Assembly (NCBI RefSeq): GCF_000003815.2
Contig: NC_049983.1
Coordinates: forward strand, 21,574,506 to 21,638,505
Reading direction: 5' to 3'
Length of the DNA: 64,000 nt
DNA from: Branchiostoma floridae
Taxonomy: Eukaryota > Chordata > Leptocardii > Amphioxiformes > Branchiostomatidae
The position numbers were made by a program, and so were the translations under genes. Of the stretch, positions 57,639 to 64,000 are shown in pieces. Position 1 is the first letter of the stretch; each line of letters begins with the position of its first letter. Below the pieces are notes generated by a model. The model made no database searches. It was not told the origin of the DNA and was given only the letters and a program-made list of their open reading frames with translations.

Positions 57639-60600
57639 GATGTTGAGTCCCCCTTTACAGTCTAACAGTACAGTGGTTGTGGTTGGTGGAAACCAGATCT
57701 GTGTGTCCAAGGTCGTATGATCAATGAAGACTTCCCCCTCTTCTGTCAGGATGGGGGCGAGCATGAAAGGGTGCCAGTGACCCTGAGAATGTGAGGAGTC
57801 GGACCTCACATATCTGCATAGCCTGTGTGTGAAGGGAAGACAGTGTAAGGGTAGTGCAGGGTTGCATCGTCAGCTACTTCTTTGTGTCGTCAGTGTACGT
57901 GCCACTAGATTAAAGAGTAGTACGGCCAGCTGTGTTAGGTCTTGACATTTGTCCTGGTTTAACTTTACCTTAACAAAATAAATAAAAACACACAAGTAAC
58001 TTTCTAACAGTAAACGTAGTGTTATCTTCTCAATTTCTTTTAAAAATCATGTATAAAAGTTTTATTCTCTGAATTATCAAAACAAATTAACTTAAGAGGT
58101 CTGGTTCGTTTTCCTGACACTTTGTGACGACAGGAATGGGCTGGGTTGAGCAAGAAACAAACAAAAACTGATAAATCAAGTGAATATTTATTTTGGCAGA
58201 TTTCGGTTTGTTTGTCTGTTTTCTGTTACTGGTGTTAGGAAGCTCCTGTGTTTGATGATATTTTGACTTCATCATTCATGGACTATTTAATCCAATTGTT
58301 CATGAAAACATACTTTTGGAACATTCTGAGTCAAAAGTTCAAAATATGTAACTGTTATACTTTTTTGTTTGCTATTTTGTTAGTTAAAGTTAAACCTAAC
58401 TGGACTAGAAAATATATATCTAAATTTACAAAAGAAAAAGCATGTCTTGTGATAAATTTCGTTACGGCCTTCAGAAAGAAATTGTCATCAAATGATTGAG
58501 GAAATCCTTTTCATTTGTTAGAAAAGGTATGTTTGAGCCGGAGGGTTTAAACTCTTCTAACACAAAACAGGTTAATTATAAGTGTGACCCTTTTGGGCAA
58601 AATGGCTCCTTCCTATTCAAAACGGGTGCCAACAATTAGGACAAAATACCTATATATCAGTGGACCAGAATATGTCTTTGTCATTTTGGACAGATGTATA
58701 AAGAGTAGATATCACATACTGATATAAAAGAATATTTCCTATAGATGCACATTTATAAATACATCCACTTCTACACTTGTAGTTGGTGTAGAATCATCAT
58801 GTAAAATATAGAGCAATGTTTACTGTTTGCCAGTTCCATATTTTGGACATGTTTAAAGTGTCGTAAACTAATTACGCAGGATTAACCATAGACTGGTGTT
58901 TATTTAACCCTGACTGTCTGTATCAGGAGTGGTGTCCTCGCATTTTTGTGTTGACATGTTTTCTTTGGCTTATTAAAAAATATGTTGCCCAAACCTTCAC
59001 ATTAAATATCTTGGAACCAGTTGGCATAAAGAATCTAGTTGAGGTGTCAGACAATATTGGAACGTATTCATTGTCTGTTCTATATTTGAGTTCTTGTTGT
59101 CTGCTGAAAGAAACACTGAATTTTTGGTGTAATTGCATCATGTAACATACTTCAGTCAAGGCTTGCTGGCGGAATTTAGAAGAAAAAGGGTAGTAACATG
59201 TAACTAATTTAATTGAGGAACCAGTTTGAGTCAGTTCATAATTTGAAGGGAAAACTGAGGTTGAAAATCGTTCTTTTTGTTGACCCAAAGCTTGGGACAA
59301 ACACATTGATTGTAATTGACAAGTAGGGACTAGAATATTTTGGGTAACCAAATCCAGTCCTTGGGTGGGTGGGCTGTAAGAGTTTTTCCTTGACTGAGTT
59401 TTCCACCATGTTTAGTTCACATTCCCCACTCACTGGGCCGGCTCTGATGCTGTTATCAGTGCGGAGCTGCTGCACCAAGCCATGCACAAGTCAAATTAGA
59501 CACTGCCTGTGTTTATTTCCACTACATGGTACAGCGATGTCGCGATAAACTCAAGTTAGACTGGTCTTGCGAAAGTTCAGTTAACCAGTAAATTTGTGTT
59601 ACCTTTGATTACGTAAGGCCATACAGGTTCAATTGTTGGTTTTAATTCGTCGTCTTTTTTCATGCGCACCTGATGCCACCATGAACATTTAGTAGACAAA
59701 GTGAATTACAGTATACTTTGAACTAGTATTAGATGCTAATGTACACCATGCTCTTGACATTTACAGATCAGATAAAACCAATGAAACCTTTATCGAATAA
59801 GGTTTTGTGGACATTCTACTTTACATCTACACTCTACTAAATGTAAATTTTTGCACAAGTGCACCTATTTGCAAAAAGTAGTTCTGAGCCCTTGTATTTA
59901 CAGGTAGCAATGTTTTGAAAATTGATACAACTTTCACTAGACAGGTGTAGATGCTAACATCACATCTCCAGTCAGACATATATCGTCTTATGTAACTCTG
60001 TTGATTTTGTTGTGTCTGTAACTATGGCAACCAGAATTCCACTTTCCGAGTCTACCCCCATAACGACAAGGTGTACGGCACTGCTTACCTGTGCTGTGGC
60101 CAAGAATTTAGGGTTTGGGAATTTTTGCGGGGTATCGTTTCTAAATAGACCCACCCCCATTTAAAGGCATGTGGGTTTTTCGCCCAGCCGCCGATCCATT
60201 AGAGGAAAATCCCCCAGTCTTAAGACCAGGTTTCCCATTCCTGCAGCTCCAGAAGGATTTGGGGTCTTTATTTTGATAGGGAGGGAGGGGGAAGAGTTTT
60301 AATGCTGGAGACCCAGTGTTTGTTGTTTTAAGCAATTGTCCAGCAAACTGGGAGGAAAGGAACTCACTTCTTACTGACTGCAGAACCACTCCCATTGGAC
60401 ACAACATGCTAAAGGTCATTCAATCATATTGAAGTAGGGACCGTATTACAGTGTTGGAATGGGGAAAAAATACATGCATCTGCATGTAACAGTGGAGTTC
60501 AAGGCCTGCTAAACTGACCATGCCAAACAGCTTTAAGCCTTTTGGCGTAATTGGTTGTGTCACTGTGTTTGGTTTGTGATATGGCGGCCCGGATTCGGCA

Positions 60601-62107
60601 CGGGTTTGAATCCTGGGAGTCAGGATTTGTTTCTTTCTGTTTCTACGCCTTTCTTTCATCCTTACTCGTATAGTTATACCGGTACATTGTGTATATCTAG
60701 TACAGTAGTGTAAATCTTGGAAATAGTCCTGTTAATTTGATCTTTGTGGTTTTGAATATCAATTCATGAAATATTTGAAGGTCAGACTATATATGGAATG
60801 CCGTGACCTTGATGTTGAAAAGAACCCGTTGGGAATTTGTGGAGTTCAAAGGTAAAGGTGAAACGCCTGTCTGTGTAGGTGCGTTGGGACCTCTGTGTTT
60901 GTAAGACAACAGTACGACAGTCAGCTGGGCAGGTAATATATTCATAATAAGGCCACATGGGACAGGGATGGAATCAGGTGTGCATGAAATCAGGCAGAAT
61001 TTCATAAGTCAATTTTACTAGAAAATTAAGAATTTTAGTTAAATAGAAACCGAATAACAAAGACAAGTAGATATTCCAAAAAGCAACTGGATATGATTTT
61101 GGAAACAAGATTCAGACGTTTCAGATGGTATCCACAATCTTTTGTCAATGACACCGAAGTAAGCTGGGAAAAACTGGTCATTTATATACCCTAACTATGG
61201 ATGCAAAAGAGCTGAAGACAATTTTGGATGTCGAGCAGATATTGATATTGTAATGTAATATCAAAAATGTCTTGCTGTGTATATTTTGTTAGCATTTTGC
61301 ATTTCTGTGATATTTCCTGTTGTGACTGGATTTTTCTTCAAAACGAAGATGGAACAGTATGGACATTCATATTGTAAATGATACTTTTTTAAACTTTTGT
61401 TTTTGTTGTGTCTATATGTGCTACCATGGGTAAAGAAAAATGTATTCAACTTCATTTCATATTCTCTGAAGATTTTACATGAACTCTTCATTTTGCCAGG
61501 CACCCTAAGATTTGCGCACATAAAAAACTTTGAGGTAGGCACACTTCCGGTGTTCAGGTGTTTAAGACTCTCAAAAAGACATTTACTTGTCTTTTTTTAA
61601 TGTGAATTATGAGAATTAACTTCTTACGTACATCGAGGATAAACTGGCCAAAATAGTATGTTTCTGTAGCACTTTGTAAAACCACTCTTCCCAACACAAT
61701 AAGATACACTAGCTCGTAAACGGAAATCTGGTATATCTAATATACTACGGCCATTTCCCGGCGACGACCTCTCGTGACCCCTGCCTACCGATACCGTTGA
61801 CGGCCATTCAACCTCATGTACCCGGGCCAAAAGTCACCTAACCAACAAAGTCCCGGCAAAATGTTCCATCCTTTGTCGTGTACTGAAAGCACGGGGATTG
61901 AATTACTGCACTGTAATGTTAGACCTATGTGTGGAGTAGGCCTGTTGTATTGTGCAACTGTATCTCTCCTTACCCCCTCTTTTACTGGGTGTATAGAACT
62001 AAAGACGTGGTGAAAATAATTCAATCTGACACTAGCCCATTTAGGATGCAGTAATTAAGTGATAAAAGGGTCTGTTGTATTGGTCTTTGGTCTATGGAAA
62101 ATGCGCT

Positions 62108-62565
62108 TTTTGTTGTGGACAAGAATGAAGTATTTCTATTGTCTAACTAGTGGGTTTGTGTGATCACAGATGTTCTATGTCCATAGCTTATCTCCACTGT
62201 AAGCAGTCTTCTAATCGGTTATTGAGTTTTGATTTAAAAGTTTGTGTTGTGTTGTCCTTTTTTTTTTGCTTCGTGGAAGAATGCTAAACTTTGTTGTGGA
62301 CTTAAATTAGGCTTTTCCACTAGTTGGCTTGTGGGTAAATGTTATCACAGATATATGTCCATAGCTCATCTCCACTGTAACTTGTAAGCAGTCTGTAATC
62401 GGTTATTGAATGTTAAAAGTTTGTGGTGTCCTTTTTCTTCTTCATGGAAGAAATGCTAAACTTTTGTTGTGGACAGAAATTAGGCTTTTCCATTAACTGG
62501 TTCGTGGGTAAATGTTATCACAGATGTGCTCCATCCATAAACCTATGATCTTGACGACACTGTAA
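62108..62565. repeat. Tandem repeat, about 175-bp period, about 2.6 copies
   Basis: Anchors TTGTTGTGGAC occur at about 62110, 62291 and 62464. Each is followed by a block with GTGGGT/TGTTATCACAGAT, TGTCCATAGC, ATCTCCACTGTAA and AATCGGTTATTGA. Copy three is truncated. It is located in the CELSR intron. Confidence 0.8.
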
Positions 62566-63309
62566 GTGATATGACTACAGCATTGCAGCCGCGAGCACTG
62601 TTCCAACTGAACGCCAGTTGCTCGCGGCTTGTTAGCCAGATGAGTTTTGTCTCCTAGAATTTACCAAAGTGCCGGAGTGTTCGGAACAGTTGGAATACTT
62701 TTCCCCGATAAGGTGAAAGAAATTGCAGACAGCTGCTTTTAGCGCTGTTCTTATATAAACTGGCCTCTAACTGTCGTAAATTTCTGTTTATACGGACACA
62801 AGAAAGGTTGGTTGTCCGTTACAGTTCCCAGTTCTCTGACAAAAGTAACGATTTAAAATCAAACCAGCAATTATTGTTAACGGACTACCTACTAATTAAA
62901 GACTACGGTTCTTCCCGTGTTTTGATAGACAGAGTGATTAGCATACTGACCCTAAGTTGTCATGGCATTTGAAAATTTGAATCCTAACTGTCATAATTGT
63001 TACCATTTTTTGTAGGATTCTGATGATGGTTTCTCATCTTGAAAAATACAAATGATATTTGCCATCTGTTAGTGTTAGATATAGTCATACATTATCATTT
63101 CCATATCATATGTTTCAAAAGTATGAACATTTTTAGTAGAAGTGAAGTATTTGTTTAGTGTTACCCGGTTTTCAGTAATTATAGGTTAGGACATGATTGA
63201 TGGAAAGATCCTATGTTTACATTTTTTAAGATTGGGAAAGTTCAGTAATGTGAAAGGGGAAGGAACATGATAGGGACCATGCATTATTGATACAGGTTGA
63301 GTAGTACAG

Positions 63310-63375
63310 TAGCCTGGATACCAGACCACAGCCCGATCTCAAAAATATCGTGTTGGGGGTCTGGTATCCAAGCTA
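63310..63375. mobile_element. 66-bp hairpin element with target duplication
   Basis: Left end TAGCCTGGATACCAGACC, right end GGTCTGGTATCCAAGCTA: 18-bp inverted repeats with one mismatch. GTAGTACAG flanks it on both sides (63301-63309 and 63376-63384). The duplication length (8-9 bp) and TAG ends suggest a hAT-type miniature element. A longer relative lies at about 1030-1201. Confidence 0.8.
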
Positions 63376-64000
63376 GTAGTACAGGAGCTAGCTATTTTCA
63401 GTTGTTGGAACCAACCATAACAGACATATAATGGGCAGTCCCTGACCAGGAGTCCAGTAGGGGATGGTCCTGATACCATCTGGACAGTGGACCCCATCAG
63501 TTAGCCTTTACACCTGCCCCAGGCCATTGGTCATGCTTGACCAGTCTCTATCCCTGTCTGGTCACTCTGTATGTCCCTAATGGAGTCCAGCATTAGCATA
63601 GAAATAGGTTTCTCCTGTTGTTATGCATGCGGCTTTTACCGTGGATGGCACCCAGGAGAAAACGTTTTATTATTGCACATGTTCACATGTGCATTTGCAT
63701 GAGTTAAAAACCTGTTTCCGAGTAAGTTGTAAGGGCGATTTACCACAGAACAGTCTGGTGTTGTCATGTGTGTCATGATTCTGGTTACAGTTACAAATAC
63801 ATGGATAAGGATTAGGTAACAAAAGACGTAGAGAATAGCACTTTGCGGTTTGAAGTATATCATCGTGTTTGGACCTTAGATAGAAGAGTATGTGTGACCT
63901 GGTGTGCTTGGCCGACCAAGCTGTTAGTGAAGCCACGTCGCACTACCAGCTACAAAAAAAGTGTCATGCTCAGTTTGGGTTTTGACCTCTACTACTATTT

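Larger units (their letters stand above)
47733..64000 (+). other. First intron of CELSR, at least 16.3 kb
   Basis: No exon continuing EC9 (expected to start with the rest of an Asp codon and a short DGxHSVTA-like stretch) was found to the window end. The intron holds several repeats listed separately. All other open frames here are short, without splice support or family motifs. Blocks near 49560-49910 and 53520-53900 look less AT-rich than average and could be conserved noncoding elements, but this cannot be judged from one sequence. Confidence 0.7.

Overview
This window reads as nuclear DNA of an invertebrate deuterostome, most likely amphioxus (Branchiostoma). The reasons are spliced genes with GT-AG introns, animal-specific families (MOV10, NDUFB11, a CELSR/flamingo cadherin, an OAS-like nucleotidyltransferase), two U1 snRNA genes, a CR1/Crack-like LINE tail, and many short palindromic elements. 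The species call is inference. Five runs of N interrupt the assembly at 5069-5296, 21576-21675, 34852-34951, 37005-37104 and 41139-41238.

Layout. 774-10330 (minus): most of a MOV10 RNA helicase gene; its 3' end lies left of the window. 10331-10589: compact head-to-head promoter shared with NDUFB11 (plus, 10590-11941), a mitochondrial complex I subunit. 14554-15470 (plus): a two-exon gene for a small protein with two membrane segments that I do not recognise. 17680-26778 (minus): a long gene with acidic and KPE-rich N-terminal exons, a strikingly regular charged-helix repeat, and a C-terminal OAS-like (2'-5'-oligoadenylate synthetase) domain in which the first two catalytic aspartates appear to be replaced. 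26779-43700: gene-poor DNA with two U1 snRNA genes (30685-30852 and 35341-35506) sharing an upstream element about 280 bp away, a tRNA-Met-like gene (32578-32650), a 5'-truncated LINE, and many inverted and tandem repeats. 43991-47732 (plus): the giant first coding exon of a CELSR-type seven-pass cadherin. From 47733 to the window end I see only its first intron, which holds several clear non-autonomous transposons.

Functionally the genes are mixed: RNA-directed defence (MOV10 and, by domain, the OAS-like protein), respiration (NDUFB11), splicing (U1) and planar cell polarity (CELSR). The closeness of MOV10 and the OAS-like gene may be chance. The most interesting item is the OAS-like protein, which joins a probable single alpha-helix to a nucleotidyltransferase fold that seems to have lost catalysis. 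The window is also rich in miniature elements with visible target-site duplications (22892-22985, 57490-57638, 63310-63375) and in one large fold-back element (51400-52442).
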